36,396 bases of DNA from Bacillota bacterium. GTDB taxonomy: Bacteria > Bacillota > Sulfobacillia > Sulfobacillales > Sulfobacillaceae. The translations under genes and the position numbers were made by a program. Position 1 is the first letter of the stretch. Each line of letters opens with the position of its first letter. Shown piece by piece: positions 1 to 9,780 of the stretch. The notes under the pieces were generated by a model that saw only the letters and a list, made by a program, of their open reading frames with translations, did no database searches and was not told the DNA's origin. The DNA lies in assembly GCA_021798975.1 (NCBI GenBank), contig JAJZBJ010000011.1:1-36396 (forward strand), given 5' to 3'.

Positions 1-431
1 AGGAAAAAGAAATGGCAATTCAGGATGTCGCGGTCCGTGCCCAAGGTTATGGGATTCCCGGCGTGGTGGTGAGGGGTTCGGATCCCCTCGAGGTGTACCA
101 AGTCGTCAGTGAAGCTCGTTCCCGGGCTACTCGCGGGGAAGGGGCCACCTTGATCGAAGCCAAGACCCACCGCTTTACCGCACATTCCAGCGACGACGAC
201 GATCGGTCGTATCGGTCGCGTGAGCTTTTGGCAGAAGAAAAAAAGGATGATCCCATTCCACGCATGCGGGAATGGATGGAAAGCGAAAAACTGTGGGACA
301 AGGAAGCGGAAGATGCGCTGATGAAGCGGATTAAGCATGAGGTGGATGATGCCACGGATTATGCGGAGGCCTCGCCGTTGCCCGCCGCAGAGACCATCTA
401 CGACCATGTTTATGGCTCCTCCCCAGCATAA
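1..431 (+). CDS. 2-oxoacid (branched-chain/pyruvate) dehydrogenase E1 component alpha subunit, C-terminal part (truncated by window edge)
   Basis: ORF runs off the left edge; MAIQDVAVRAQGYGIPGVVV...HSSDDDDRSYRSREL...DHVYGSS closely parallels the C-terminus of the next ORF. Confidence 0.9.
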   Translation, partial: EKEMAIQDVAVRAQGYGIPGVVVRGSDPLEVYQVVSEARSRATRGEGATLIEAKTHRFTAHSSDDDDRSYRSRELLAEEKKDDPIPRMREWMESEKLWDKEAEDALMKRIKHEVDDATDYAEASPLPAAETIYDHVYGSSPA

Positions 432-462
432 TAGCGAAGGAAGTTGAAAGGAGAGGGTGAGG

Positions 463-1443
463 GTGTCGGATAACGGATTAACCCCCGAGCTCATGTTGGA
501 CATGTACTATCATATGGCGTTGGCGCGTGCGGTGGACGACCGCATGTGGATTTTGAACCGTCAGGGCAGGGCCCCGGTGGTGTATACCTCCAATGGCCAC
601 GAGGCGGCGCAGGTGGGATCGGCGTTCGCGCTCAACCGGGGAGAGGACTGGATTGTACCCTACTACCGCGATCTAGCTCTGGTTTTGGCCTGGGGGATGA
701 CCCCGCGCGAGATCATGCTGCACCTGTTGGGCCGTGCTGATGATCCCAATTCTGGCGGACGTCAGATGCCGGCGCACTGGGGTCATGCCAAGTTAAACAT
801 TTTAACCACCGGGTCGGTTGTGGCCACCCAGGACATCCACGCTGCGGGATTGGCGCTGGCGTCCAAGGTGCTCAAAGACGGCCGCGTGTCGGTGGCATAC
901 TTTGGAGAAGGGTCGACCAGCCAAGGCGAGTTCCACGAAGCGCTGAACTTTGCCGCGGTGCACAAGCTGCCGGTCATTTTCTTCAACGAGAACAACGGCT
1001 ATGCCATTTCGGTGCCAAGCCGCAAACAAATGGCGGTGCAGGATGTGGCGGCGCGCGCGTCAGGCTACGGAATGCCGGGCGTGATTGTCGACGGCAACGA
1101 CCCTGTGAAGGTGTACGAAGTGGTCAAAGAAGCAGCCGACCGCGCCCGCCGCGGGGAGGGCCCGACCTTGGTGGAAGCCAAGACCTACCGGTTTGTTCCG
1201 CACTCCAGCGATGATGACGACCGGGCATATCGGTCCCGGGAAGAGGTGGCCGAGGCGAAAAAGCGTGACCCTATTATGATGTTTGAGGCACGGTTAAAGG
1301 AAGCCGGCATCCTAACCGACGAGAAACTGGCAGAAATGCAGAAGAAGATTAAGGACGCCGTCAACGACGCCACGGACTATGCGGAGAAGGCTCCGTTGCC
1401 GGACCCGGCTACGCTGGGCGACCACGTCTACGGAACTTTGTAG
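463..1443 (+). CDS. 2-oxoacid dehydrogenase E1 component alpha subunit (second copy)
   Basis: ThDP-binding E1alpha motifs (GEGSTSQGEFHEALNFAAVHKLPVIFFNENNGYAIS); AAAGGAG upstream of GTG 463 (457 also possible). Confidence 0.93.
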   Translation: MSDNGLTPELMLDMYYHMALARAVDDRMWILNRQGRAPVVYTSNGHEAAQVGSAFALNRGEDWIVPYYRDLALVLAWGMTPREIMLHLLGRADDPNSGGRQMPAHWGHAKLNILTTGSVVATQDIHAAGLALASKVLKDGRVSVAYFGEGSTSQGEFHEALNFAAVHKLPVIFFNENNGYAISVPSRKQMAVQDVAARASGYGMPGVIVDGNDPVKVYEVVKEAADRARRGEGPTLVEAKTYRFVPHSSDDDDRAYRSREEVAEAKKRDPIMMFEARLKEAGILTDEKLAEMQKKIKDAVNDATDYAEKAPLPDPATLGDHVYGTL

Positions 1444-1516
1444 GGATCGACGACGATCGAAACCAGATAAGGAGGGCAAAGGTCCGGCAGGCGAGGTTTG
1501 AGCCGGGCAAACGACT

Positions 1517-2500
1517 ATGGCGGAATTAAGCTATCTTGAAGCAATTCGGGAAGGTCTGCGTCAGGAAATGGAACGGGATTCCCGTATCATCTTGTACGGT
1601 GAGGACGTTGGCGTGCGCGGCGGGGTGTTCCGCGTCACAGAGGGTCTGCAAAAGCAATTCGGGGAGGATCGCGTCATCGACTCGCCGTTGGCTGAGGCAG
1701 CCATTGTGGGAACAGCCATTGGGGCCGCCGTCAACGGACTGCGGCCGATTCCGGAAATTCAATTTGCCGACTTCATTTTCCCGGCAATTAACCAGATTGT
1801 GCAGGAAGCGGCGCGTATTCGCTACCGCTCAAATGGTGCCTTTCATGTGCCTCTGGTGATCCGCGCGCCGTTTGGCGGCGGGGTCCACGGCGCGTTGTAC
1901 CACTCCCAGAGCGTCGAAGCGTTTTTCGCCCACGTTCCCGGTTTGAAGGTCGTTGTTCCGGGAACCCCATACGATGCCAAGGGTCTGTTGGCCGCGGCCG
2001 TGCAGGATGAAGACCCGGTGCTGTACTTTGAGCACAAAGCGGCCTATCGGTCGCTGAAGGGCGAAGTGCCAGAGGAGCGTTACGTGATCCCCATCGGCAA
2101 GGCCGACTTGAAGCGGGAAGGCAAGCATGTCTCCATCATCACGTACGGATTGATGGTCAGCTTCGCCCTCAAGGCGGCGGAAGAGCTGGAGAAGGAGGGC
2201 GTTTCGGTCGAAGTGCTTGACCTGCGCACCGTGCGTCCGTTGGATGTCGAGGCGATTTTGGAGACCAGCAAGAAGACCGGGAAAGTCTTGATTGTCCACG
2301 AAGACAACCTGACCGGCGGTATCGGCGGCGAAGTGAGTGCCCTCATTTCGGAACATGCGCTCTTTTATCTCGACGCGCCAATTGTGCGTCTCGCGGGACC
2401 GGAAGTGCCGGCCATGCCGTACAGCGCTCCTCTCGAACACGCCTTCATGGTGACTCCTGAGAAGATCCGCGACAAGGCGCGCGAATTGGCGAAGTTTTAA
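1517..2500 (+). CDS. 2-oxoacid dehydrogenase E1 component beta subunit
   Basis: ILYGEDVGVRGGVFRVTEGLQ, PLAEAAIVGTAIGAA, HEDNLTGGIGGEVSA. Confidence 0.95.
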   Translation: MAELSYLEAIREGLRQEMERDSRIILYGEDVGVRGGVFRVTEGLQKQFGEDRVIDSPLAEAAIVGTAIGAAVNGLRPIPEIQFADFIFPAINQIVQEAARIRYRSNGAFHVPLVIRAPFGGGVHGALYHSQSVEAFFAHVPGLKVVVPGTPYDAKGLLAAAVQDEDPVLYFEHKAAYRSLKGEVPEERYVIPIGKADLKREGKHVSIITYGLMVSFALKAAEELEKEGVSVEVLDLRTVRPLDVEAILETSKKTGKVLIVHEDNLTGGIGGEVSALISEHALFYLDAPIVRLAGPEVPAMPYSAPLEHAFMVTPEKIRDKARELAKF

Positions 2501-2527
2501 CGAGACCGCATACGAGGAGGAGAGGAC

Positions 2528-3799
2528 ATGGCAACAGAAGTTGTCTCGATGCCCCAGTTGGGCGAATCGGTCACGGAAGGCACCATTGGCCAGTGGCTGA
2601 AGAACGTCGGCGATCCGATCGAAAAATATGAAGCCCTGCTGGAAGTGACGACTGACAAGGTGAACGCGGAGGTCCCAGCCCCCGTAACCGGTACGGTCAC
2701 CAAGATTTTGGTGGACCCCGGCCAAACGGTTCCCATCGGCACCCCCATCTGTGAGATTGAGGTGGAGGGAACCGGCTCGGAGTCTGCCGAAGCGCCTCAG
2801 ACCTCGGCCGAGGAAGCGCAGACCGTCGAGGCTCAAACCGCGCCGGCGGCCCCTGCGGCGGCTCCGCAAGAAGGCCGGGGACGATATTCGCCCGCCGTGC
2901 GCCGGCTGGCGGAGGAACACGGCATTGATCCCGCGCGGGTCAATGGTACTGGCGCGGGCGGACGTGTCACCCGCAATGACATCTTGCAGGCGGTGGATCA
3001 TAAGGGAGCGGCTCCAGCCAAGACTGCTCAGCCCGCTCAGGCCGCGCCATCGGCCCCGGCGGCCAGCTTTGCATTGGAGTCTGCGCCAGCCGTCATTGAC
3101 GACGGTGACACGCTCGAACCGTTGGCTCCGGTACGCAAGGTCATCGCCGAGCGGATGGTTCGCTCCAAGCAGACCGTACCGCACGCGTGGCTGATGGTCG
3201 AGGTGGACGTGACGGGCCTGGTGGAACTGCGGGGACGGCTGAAGAATGAGTTCAAAGCGCGTGAAGGCGTGTCCCTCACCTATGTGCCCTTTATGATGCG
3301 GGCTATCGTGGAAGGGCTCCGAGCTGTGCCCGAGATGAACAGCCAGTGGAATGGCGACAGCATCGTCATCAAGAAGCGCATCAATCTGGGCATGGCCGCT
3401 GCGACCGACCGCGGCCTCATTGTGCCGGTGGTCAAAGACGCCGACCAAAAGAATATCGTGGGATTGGCGAAAGCCAGCCAAGACTTGGTCCAGCGGTCAC
3501 GCGCGGGGCGTCTGACCATGGATGACTTGTCGGGCGGCACCTTCACCTTGGACAACACCGGCGCTGTCGGTACGGTCTTGACCTACCCGGTTATCAACGC
3601 GCCTGAGGTGGGCATTGTCACCATGGAGTCCATCGTGAAGCGGCCCGTAGTGATTGGGAACACCATTGGCATTCGGGACATGGTCAATGTGTGTCTGTCC
3701 TTCGACCATCGCGTGGTGGACGGGGCGGAAGCAGGCAAGTTCCTGCAGGTCATCAAGAAGCATCTGGAAGGCATCGGACCAGATACCTCCATCTATTGA
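2528..3799 (+). CDS. dihydrolipoamide acyltransferase E2 component
   Basis: N-terminal lipoyl domain (EVTTDKVNAEVPAPVTG), peripheral subunit-binding domain, C-terminal catalytic LSFDHRVVDGAEAGKFL; GAGGAGAGG SD. Confidence 0.95.
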   Translation: MATEVVSMPQLGESVTEGTIGQWLKNVGDPIEKYEALLEVTTDKVNAEVPAPVTGTVTKILVDPGQTVPIGTPICEIEVEGTGSESAEAPQTSAEEAQTVEAQTAPAAPAAAPQEGRGRYSPAVRRLAEEHGIDPARVNGTGAGGRVTRNDILQAVDHKGAAPAKTAQPAQAAPSAPAASFALESAPAVIDDGDTLEPLAPVRKVIAERMVRSKQTVPHAWLMVEVDVTGLVELRGRLKNEFKAREGVSLTYVPFMMRAIVEGLRAVPEMNSQWNGDSIVIKKRINLGMAAATDRGLIVPVVKDADQKNIVGLAKASQDLVQRSRAGRLTMDDLSGGTFTLDNTGAVGTVLTYPVINAPEVGIVTMESIVKRPVVIGNTIGIRDMVNVCLSFDHRVVDGAEAGKFLQVIKKHLEGIGPDTSIY

Positions 3800-3821
3800 T
3801 GGTGTAGAGAAAGGGGAGAGC

Positions 3822-4724
3822 ATGATGGAGCCATTGCCGGTTGTGCAGCACAAGTCGCGAACTGCGCCGGGTCCTAAGCCACCGCCGTGGTTGAAGGTGC
3901 GGCTGACTCAGGGAGACAATTACCTGCAAATCAAAGACATGATGCGGTCGCAAACGCTGCACACCGTCTGCGAAGAGGCCCTGTGCCCCAACATCTACGA
4001 GTGCTGGGAAGCGCGCACAGCGACCTTCCTCATCCTCGGGGATATCTGCACCCGCAATTGTGGGTTCTGCGCCATTACCACGGGCCGTCCGACCGAATTG
4101 GACCGCTTAGAACCGCAACGGGTGGCTGTCACGACCAAGAACATGGGGTTGAAGCACGTGGTCATTACATCGGTGACCCGCGACGACCTTCAAGATGGCG
4201 GCGCAGAGATCTTTGTGGGCTGCATCGAGGAGATTCGGAAAGAGGTTCCCGGTTGCGGGGTGGAAGTTCTGATTCCAGACTTGCAGGGCAACTGGACGGC
4301 GCTGGAAAGCATCGTCAAGGCCCACCCCGACATCTTGAACCACAATACCGAGAGCGTGCCTCGGATGTACTCCTGGGTCCGCCCCAAGGCGAAATATGAG
4401 CAGACCATGGAACTCTTAAAGCGCGTTAAGCTCCAGGACCCGACGGTGGTGACCAAGTCCGGCATCATGGTGGGGCTGGGGGAGACGCGCGAGGAAATTC
4501 ATCAGGTGATGCTCGATATGCGGGACAGCCTCGTAGACGTGTTGACGGTCGGGCAGTATCTGCGGCCGGACCAGAAGCATCTTCCGGTGGAGAAGTATTA
4601 CACACCGGACGAGTTCCAGGAGATTAAAGCCGAGGCTCTCGAATTGGGATTCCGGCACGTCGAGTCCGGCCCCTTGGTCCGGAGCTCCTACCACGCGGCC
4701 TCGCAAGTGCCGCAGGGCGTGTAA
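3822..4724 (+). CDS. lipA: lipoyl synthase
   Basis: Radical-SAM CTRNCGFC, N-terminal CEEALCPNIYECW, RSSYHA C-terminus; ATG at 3822 after GGGGAGAG. Confidence 0.95.
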   Translation: MMEPLPVVQHKSRTAPGPKPPPWLKVRLTQGDNYLQIKDMMRSQTLHTVCEEALCPNIYECWEARTATFLILGDICTRNCGFCAITTGRPTELDRLEPQRVAVTTKNMGLKHVVITSVTRDDLQDGGAEIFVGCIEEIRKEVPGCGVEVLIPDLQGNWTALESIVKAHPDILNHNTESVPRMYSWVRPKAKYEQTMELLKRVKLQDPTVVTKSGIMVGLGETREEIHQVMLDMRDSLVDVLTVGQYLRPDQKHLPVEKYYTPDEFQEIKAEALELGFRHVESGPLVRSSYHAASQVPQGV

Positions 4725-4726
4725 CG

Positions 4727-5413
4727 ATGCCAGAGACCTATCTGGTGCGACTCGGGCGCATGCCTTATCAGGAAGCCTGGGACTTGCAACGGCAGGTGGG
4801 TGCGGGGGTGCTGGCAGGCCAGCTCCCCGACACCGTGCTGCTTGTCGAGCATCCGCCGGTCTATACTGTCGGGCGGGGCGCCCATGGATCATTGGATAAT
4901 CTCCTCTGGGACGAGGAAAAGCGCCGGCAGGAGCAGATTGAACTCTTCATGGTGGATCGCGGCGGAGACATTACCTATCATGGACCCGGCCAGCTGGTGG
5001 GCTATCCGATTTTGGATTTGACGCGCCACGGGCGGGATTTGCACGATTACTTGCGCCGCTTGGAGGAAAGCATTATCGCTGCCATTGGGGCATTTGGCAT
5101 TGACGGTCTGCGCATGCCGCCGCATACCGGCGTGTGGGTGGGCACGGAGAAGGTGGCGGCGATCGGCGTTAAGGCGACGCAATGGGTGACCCAGCACGGA
5201 TTTGCGCTCAACGTGGCGCCCAACTTGACGCACTTTACCGGCATCATTCCCTGCGGCATTCAGGATAAAGGCGTGACCTCCATGGAACGCTTGCTGGGGC
5301 GCCCAATAGGGCTCGAAGAGGTTCGGCCTGTGGTGGAACGCCATCTTGCCCAGACGTTTGGATTTGAATACCAGGTGGTTCAACCGGATGCCCTAAATGT
5401 TGAGATTTTGTAA
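4727..5413 (+). CDS. lipB: lipoyl(octanoyl) transferase
   Basis: RGGDITYHGPGQLVGYPILDL, GVWVGTEKVAAIGVKATQWVTQHGFALNV, IPCGIQDKGVTSM. Confidence 0.95.
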   Translation: MPETYLVRLGRMPYQEAWDLQRQVGAGVLAGQLPDTVLLVEHPPVYTVGRGAHGSLDNLLWDEEKRRQEQIELFMVDRGGDITYHGPGQLVGYPILDLTRHGRDLHDYLRRLEESIIAAIGAFGIDGLRMPPHTGVWVGTEKVAAIGVKATQWVTQHGFALNVAPNLTHFTGIIPCGIQDKGVTSMERLLGRPIGLEEVRPVVERHLAQTFGFEYQVVQPDALNVEIL

Positions 5414-5475
5414 AATTTCTTCACGTGTCTTTCTCACCCCGTGGTTCGCCGGTACAATGAAGGCGAGGTGAAACC

Positions 5476-6201
5476 ATGGCAGAGGGTGCAATAGCCCAAC
5501 AACATTCTGAAGCCAAAGTCCATACGCCGCGCGCGCGATCCATCCGTGAGGTGGTGTTCGGCGTAAACGATGGTCTGGTATCGATTACCGGCATCATTGT
5601 CGGTGTGACGTCGTCGCACATGTCATCCCATGGCATTATTATTGCCGGTTTGGCTGCGGTCATTGCGGCCGCCATTTCGATGGGGTTGGGCCAGTATCTC
5701 TCGACCGCCGCTCAAAATGAATATTTCTTAGCGGAACGTCAGCGCGAGTATCGCGAGGTCAAAGAGATTCCGCACGAGGAGCGCGCGGAAGTCGAGAGCA
5801 TCTACCGTGCCCAGGGCTTTGACGCGGATGAGGTTCAAATTTTAACCCGGAGGACAACCTCGGATCCGGACCGGTGGGTCGACTTCATGATGAAGGAAGA
5901 GCTGGGCATCCTGATGGACGCGCTCGACAATCCTTGGTCCAGTTCCTTAGTGATGGCGGGTGCCGTGGTCGCTGGGGCCGTTCCCCCCATTTTGCCCTAC
6001 TTGTTGACTCCACGCACAAATGTGGCTGAAGTGTGGGCTATCGCCCTTGCCGTCATCGTGGCATTTGGCCTCGGCGCCCTAAAGGCAAAGGTGGCGAAAT
6101 CTTCATGGTGGAAAAGCGGGACTCAGTTCCTTCTGGTGACAGCGGCAGCCGTGGTCGTGGGCATCGTGGGCGGCAATCTGCTGGGACACGTGTTTGCCTA
6201 G
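5476..6201 (+). CDS. VIT1/CCC1-family iron/manganese transporter-like membrane protein
   Basis: REVVFGVNDGLVSITGIIVGV, AAISMGLGQYLS, C-terminal TM helices. Confidence 0.85.
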   Translation: MAEGAIAQQHSEAKVHTPRARSIREVVFGVNDGLVSITGIIVGVTSSHMSSHGIIIAGLAAVIAAAISMGLGQYLSTAAQNEYFLAERQREYREVKEIPHEERAEVESIYRAQGFDADEVQILTRRTTSDPDRWVDFMMKEELGILMDALDNPWSSSLVMAGAVVAGAVPPILPYLLTPRTNVAEVWAIALAVIVAFGLGALKAKVAKSSWWKSGTQFLLVTAAAVVVGIVGGNLLGHVFA

Positions 6202-6328
6202 ACAGCGGGAACGCGCTCTATCGGCAGCTCCTGGACGACTTGGCGGACGAAGAGGACTCGGCGGGTGCCGAGTGGTTCCGGCCTGAGGCGATCTATGCCT
6301 CGCGGCGGGGTGCGGAAGTGAGCGGGTC

Positions 6329-7477
6329 GTGAGTTTCCGGTCCAAGCACTGGCGCCACGTGTACGTCTTGGCACTGGTCACCCTAACAGGCTTCGCCCTA
6401 TTTCTCAGCAGTTGGCGCCGCATCGTGGGGCCTTTCTTTGCGGCCGTGCAATGGACCCACATTGTGGGCGGTATTCTCTACGGGATCGCCATTATTGGCT
6501 GGTCCCGCTTTTTCTATCCCTGGCTTCCCAACAAGACGACTCAGCGTTCGCCGGCCTACACCCGATGGGGTTATTTCATCCTCGTGATGCTGGTCATCAG
6601 CGGAGCCGGGCTTTTGGTCGGTCCGTCGCCGACGCGGGCCATAGCCACGGTCTTGCATGGCATGGCGGCGGCTGCGCTGGTCATCTGGGCGGTATGGCAC
6701 TTGGTGACGCGCCTGCCGCTGTGGAAAAAGCCCAGCGGTGAGTGGCATTTGTCGCGCCGCCGGGCGCTCCGTTGGATGGCCGCTGCGGTGGTTACGGTGC
6801 CGGTGGTGGGTGGGATGCCCACCCTGCTGACGATGGTGTCGGGACGTCTGGCTGGACGCGGGCGAGCCAGCGGCGCCCTGCCGGGGTTTGTTCCCTATAC
6901 GGTGGTCAGTGGCTTTCCGGACATTCCCCGCCAGCATTGGCGGCTCTGGGTGCACGGCCTTTCCGCACCCCACACCTTTACCTGGGAGCAGTATGCGGCT
7001 TTGCCGCGCCGCGCCATCCGCGAGGACTTTCATTGCGTGACCGGTTGGGTTGTTCCCCATGTGGAATTTTCCGGGGTTGACCTGCTTGACTTCCTGACCT
7101 CTCTGGGCTGGGACTTCCAGACGCATCCTTGGGTGACCTTTTATTCCGGAGACGGCGTGTATACCGACACCTTGAACGTGGACCAAATCCGCCAGTACCG
7201 GCCCTTATTGGCCGACACGATCGACCACCAGCCGCTGCCGCGGGCGCAAGGCGCTCCGGTCCGGCTCTTGGTGCCCAACATGTATGGGTACAAGTCGGTA
7301 AAGTGGCTGGTTGGGATGGCGGTATCCGACCATGTCATCCCCGGCTTCTGGGAGCAGCGCGGCTATCCTCAAAATGCCTATCTGGGCTCCTATGGCCTAA
7401 GCTTTGGGCAGCCACAACCCCAGCCGCAGCAACAGCAACAGGTGAAAACGCACAAAAAACGCGGGCACCTGAAATAG
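6329..7477 (+). CDS. Membrane-anchored sulfite-oxidase-family molybdopterin oxidoreductase with N-terminal cytochrome b561-like TM domain
   Basis: N-terminal ~180 aa with about 5 hydrophobic helices and paired His (WTHIVGG, LHGMAAAALVIWAVWHL); C-terminal EDFHCVTGW (MoCo Cys) and VPNMYGYKSVKWL. Confidence 0.85.
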   Translation: MSFRSKHWRHVYVLALVTLTGFALFLSSWRRIVGPFFAAVQWTHIVGGILYGIAIIGWSRFFYPWLPNKTTQRSPAYTRWGYFILVMLVISGAGLLVGPSPTRAIATVLHGMAAAALVIWAVWHLVTRLPLWKKPSGEWHLSRRRALRWMAAAVVTVPVVGGMPTLLTMVSGRLAGRGRASGALPGFVPYTVVSGFPDIPRQHWRLWVHGLSAPHTFTWEQYAALPRRAIREDFHCVTGWVVPHVEFSGVDLLDFLTSLGWDFQTHPWVTFYSGDGVYTDTLNVDQIRQYRPLLADTIDHQPLPRAQGAPVRLLVPNMYGYKSVKWLVGMAVSDHVIPGFWEQRGYPQNAYLGSYGLSFGQPQPQPQQQQQVKTHKKRGHLK

Positions 7478-7494
7478 CCAATCACCCCCCGCCA

Positions 7495-9600
7495 CTACGG
7501 GATCGAATTCAAGATGGACTTCAGAATGCTTTGGGCGGTCGTGCCGATGCCAGACCCGACCCCGGGATTGGCTGAACCACCCGAGGATCCATTGCCGCAT
7601 CCGGGGCTTACCTTGGTGGGCTCATGCCCTTGGATAAACACTTCGGGGTAACTAGTGCAGCAGCCGTTGTCCAAGAGTCCGGTGTACATACAAACGGAGC
7701 GCGTGACGATGCCGCTGGGTTTCGCAAACCCGACGTTTGGCTGGTTCGCCAACGCGTCCGCCATAAAGTGCGCCCAAATCGGTCCGGCTCCCCGGTCGCC
7801 GGTCAGGCCGACCGGCGTATCATTGTCGTTGCCCACCCAGACGGCTGTCGCTAACTGCGGGGTGTAGCCTACCAGCCAACTGTCCCGCTGCTTGGAGGAG
7901 GTGCCGGTTTTGGCATCGACAATCCGTCCGCCCAAAATGGGTTCCAGATCGTGCGCCGTCCCGCCGGTGTTGACTAACGGCGCCCGAAAGAGACTATTGA
8001 CGACATAGGCGACCTGCGGCGTCAGCACGCGGGTGCGCTTGGGCGATGCGGTGTATACGACGCGTCCATTGGAATCGGTCACCTTCAAGACACCGATGGG
8101 ATCCACCCGGTATCCTCCGTTGGCCAAGGTGGAGACGCCCCGGGCCATTTCGAACGGTGTGACCGACGAGGAGCCCAACGCTGTGGTCAGATTGTTGGCC
8201 AAGGGGCTCGTAATCCCCATGGCGTGGGCCATGGCAATCATGGCGGTGGGGCCGACCGTATTCATCCATTTAAGGGCGACAATATCGTCTGACAGCGCGA
8301 TCGCCCGCCGGATGGTCAAGGGGCCGTTGTAGACATAGCCGTAATTGTGCGGCACGTACCAGGTGCCATTGCCCGCTGGGAATTTCACCGGTGCCGAGTC
8401 CTTGACGGCAGACGTCGCGTAGCCATCGTTGATGACCGTGCTATAAAGGTAGTATTTCATGGTCGAGCCGGGTTGCCGAGCTGCCAGCGTGGCGCGATCG
8501 AACTGCGAGTTTTTAAAGTTGTCCCCGCCGATAAGCGCTTCGACATACCCGTTTTGCGGGTTGATGGCGACCAACGCAGTTTGCGGCTGATACACGCCAT
8601 TGACTTTGCCGTTGATGGGCGCATAGGCGGCCACATCATTTTGGGCGGCCTGCTGTATGGGCCAATTCATGGTGGTCACGACCCGGTATCCCCCGGTGTA
8701 CAGGTTCTTCCCCACTTTGGGGTCCGCTTGACTTAACTGTTCAGCGACAAATTGAGTAAAGTAGGGAGCGCGGTTGCCCATGGGGGTGGCCGCGTTCAGC
8801 TCCAAGGGCATGGCTTGGGCCTGGGCAGCCTGGCTGGGCGTGATGTAATGCAGGGTGGCCATCTGCGACAGGACCACGTTGCGGCGCGCCATGGCGGCAC
8901 CGGGATTCACCAAGGGGTCGTAGTAGCTGGGCGCATTCACAACCCCGGCCAGAAGGGCGGCCTGCGGCAGGGTCAGGTTTGATACCGAGTGCCCGAAATA
9001 GCGCTCGGAAGCCGCCTGCACGCCGTAGGCGCCCTCCCCGAAGTACACGTCATTCAGGTACATGGTTAAAATCTGCTTCTTCGAATAGATGGTGGATAAC
9101 TTCAACGTAATGAACAGCTCTGCGAACTTGCGGCGGAAGGTGCGCTGATCGCTCAGATAGAGGTTCTTAGCCAGCTGCTGGGTAATGGTGCTGCCGCCCT
9201 GCAAGATTTGACGATGGGCCAGGTCGGTCACCGCAGCGCGCATGATGCCGACCGGGTCAATGGCCGGCTCTACCCAAAAGGTGTCGTCTTCGATGGCCAC
9301 CAGGGCGTTTTGCATCACGGCGGGAATTTGCTGATAGCTGACCGGCATGCGGTTCACGGTCGAATAGAGGACACTGACCAATCGGCCGTGCTGATCATAA
9401 ATGGTGGTGTCAGCGGGTAAATTCGGTGCGGGCATGAAGATCCAGGCGGTGGGCACCATGATGGCGCCAATCCCAATCACCAACGCAGGCAAGCTGACCA
9501 TGGCCCCGGTGTTGGACAAGCGGCGCACTAGGCGGTCCCATCGTTGGCGGAACCAACCGCCTTCGGATGATTTCTCATGACGGCCCCGGTGTTTGTCCAC
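7495..9600 (-). CDS. Class A penicillin-binding protein (transglycosylase/transpeptidase)
   Basis: IEDDTFW, QGGSTITQQLAKNLYLS, RKFAELFITLKLSTIYSKKQILTMYLNDVYFGEGAYG, PGSTMK, KTGTSSKQRDSW; GTG start after AAAGGAGG. Confidence 0.95.
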   Translation of the reverse strand: MDKHRGRHEKSSEGGWFRQRWDRLVRRLSNTGAMVSLPALVIGIGAIMVPTAWIFMPAPNLPADTTIYDQHGRLVSVLYSTVNRMPVSYQQIPAVMQNALVAIEDDTFWVEPAIDPVGIMRAAVTDLAHRQILQGGSTITQQLAKNLYLSDQRTFRRKFAELFITLKLSTIYSKKQILTMYLNDVYFGEGAYGVQAASERYFGHSVSNLTLPQAALLAGVVNAPSYYDPLVNPGAAMARRNVVLSQMATLHYITPSQAAQAQAMPLELNAATPMGNRAPYFTQFVAEQLSQADPKVGKNLYTGGYRVVTTMNWPIQQAAQNDVAAYAPINGKVNGVYQPQTALVAINPQNGYVEALIGGDNFKNSQFDRATLAARQPGSTMKYYLYSTVINDGYATSAVKDSAPVKFPAGNGTWYVPHNYGYVYNGPLTIRRAIALSDDIVALKWMNTVGPTAMIAMAHAMGITSPLANNLTTALGSSSVTPFEMARGVSTLANGGYRVDPIGVLKVTDSNGRVVYTASPKRTRVLTPQVAYVVNSLFRAPLVNTGGTAHDLEPILGGRIVDAKTGTSSKQRDSWLVGYTPQLATAVWVGNDNDTPVGLTGDRGAGPIWAHFMADALANQPNVGFAKPSGIVTRSVCMYTGLLDNGCCTSYPEVFIQGHEPTKVSPGCGNGSSGGSANPGVGSGIGTTAQSILKSILNSIP

Positions 9601-9718
9601 GGTGCTGGGCCTCCTTTCCCGACAGTTTCTTCAAGACGTAGTATGGCGTCGGAAAGGCAGGCTAACCTGTCAATTCTGTGCAAATCCCGGATGATTTGGG
9701 GGCACACTGTGAATGGCG

Positions 9719-9746
9719 TTGTGATTCTGGAAACGTCTGCTATAAT
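9719..9746 (+). promoter_or_regulatory. Sigma-A-type promoter with extended -10 for the arginine decarboxylase operon
   Basis: TTGTGA (9719-9724), 16 bp, TATAAT (9741-9746) preceded by TGC; 35 bp upstream of the SD-linked start. Confidence 0.65.
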
Positions 9747-9780
9747 AGCCAAGACTATGGCTGGACTAGGAGGCACGCAC

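Noticed and set aside
1829-3481. 550-aa minus-strand ORF
   Set aside because: Antisense to well-supported E1beta and E2 genes; His/Arg/Gly-rich composition without domain motifs; typical shadow ORF of GC-rich coding DNA
6398-7186. 262-aa minus-strand ORF
   Set aside because: Fully antisense to the molybdoenzyme fusion gene; no recognisable motif
7411-7446. CAG/CCG-rich tract suggesting a tandem repeat
   Set aside because: Short, imperfect, in-frame Gln/Pro tail of the molybdoenzyme; no extended array
9600-9720. TTGACA on the minus strand upstream of the PBP gene
   Set aside because: No -10 element at acceptable spacing (nearest TACTAC-like hexamer is ~24 bp away)
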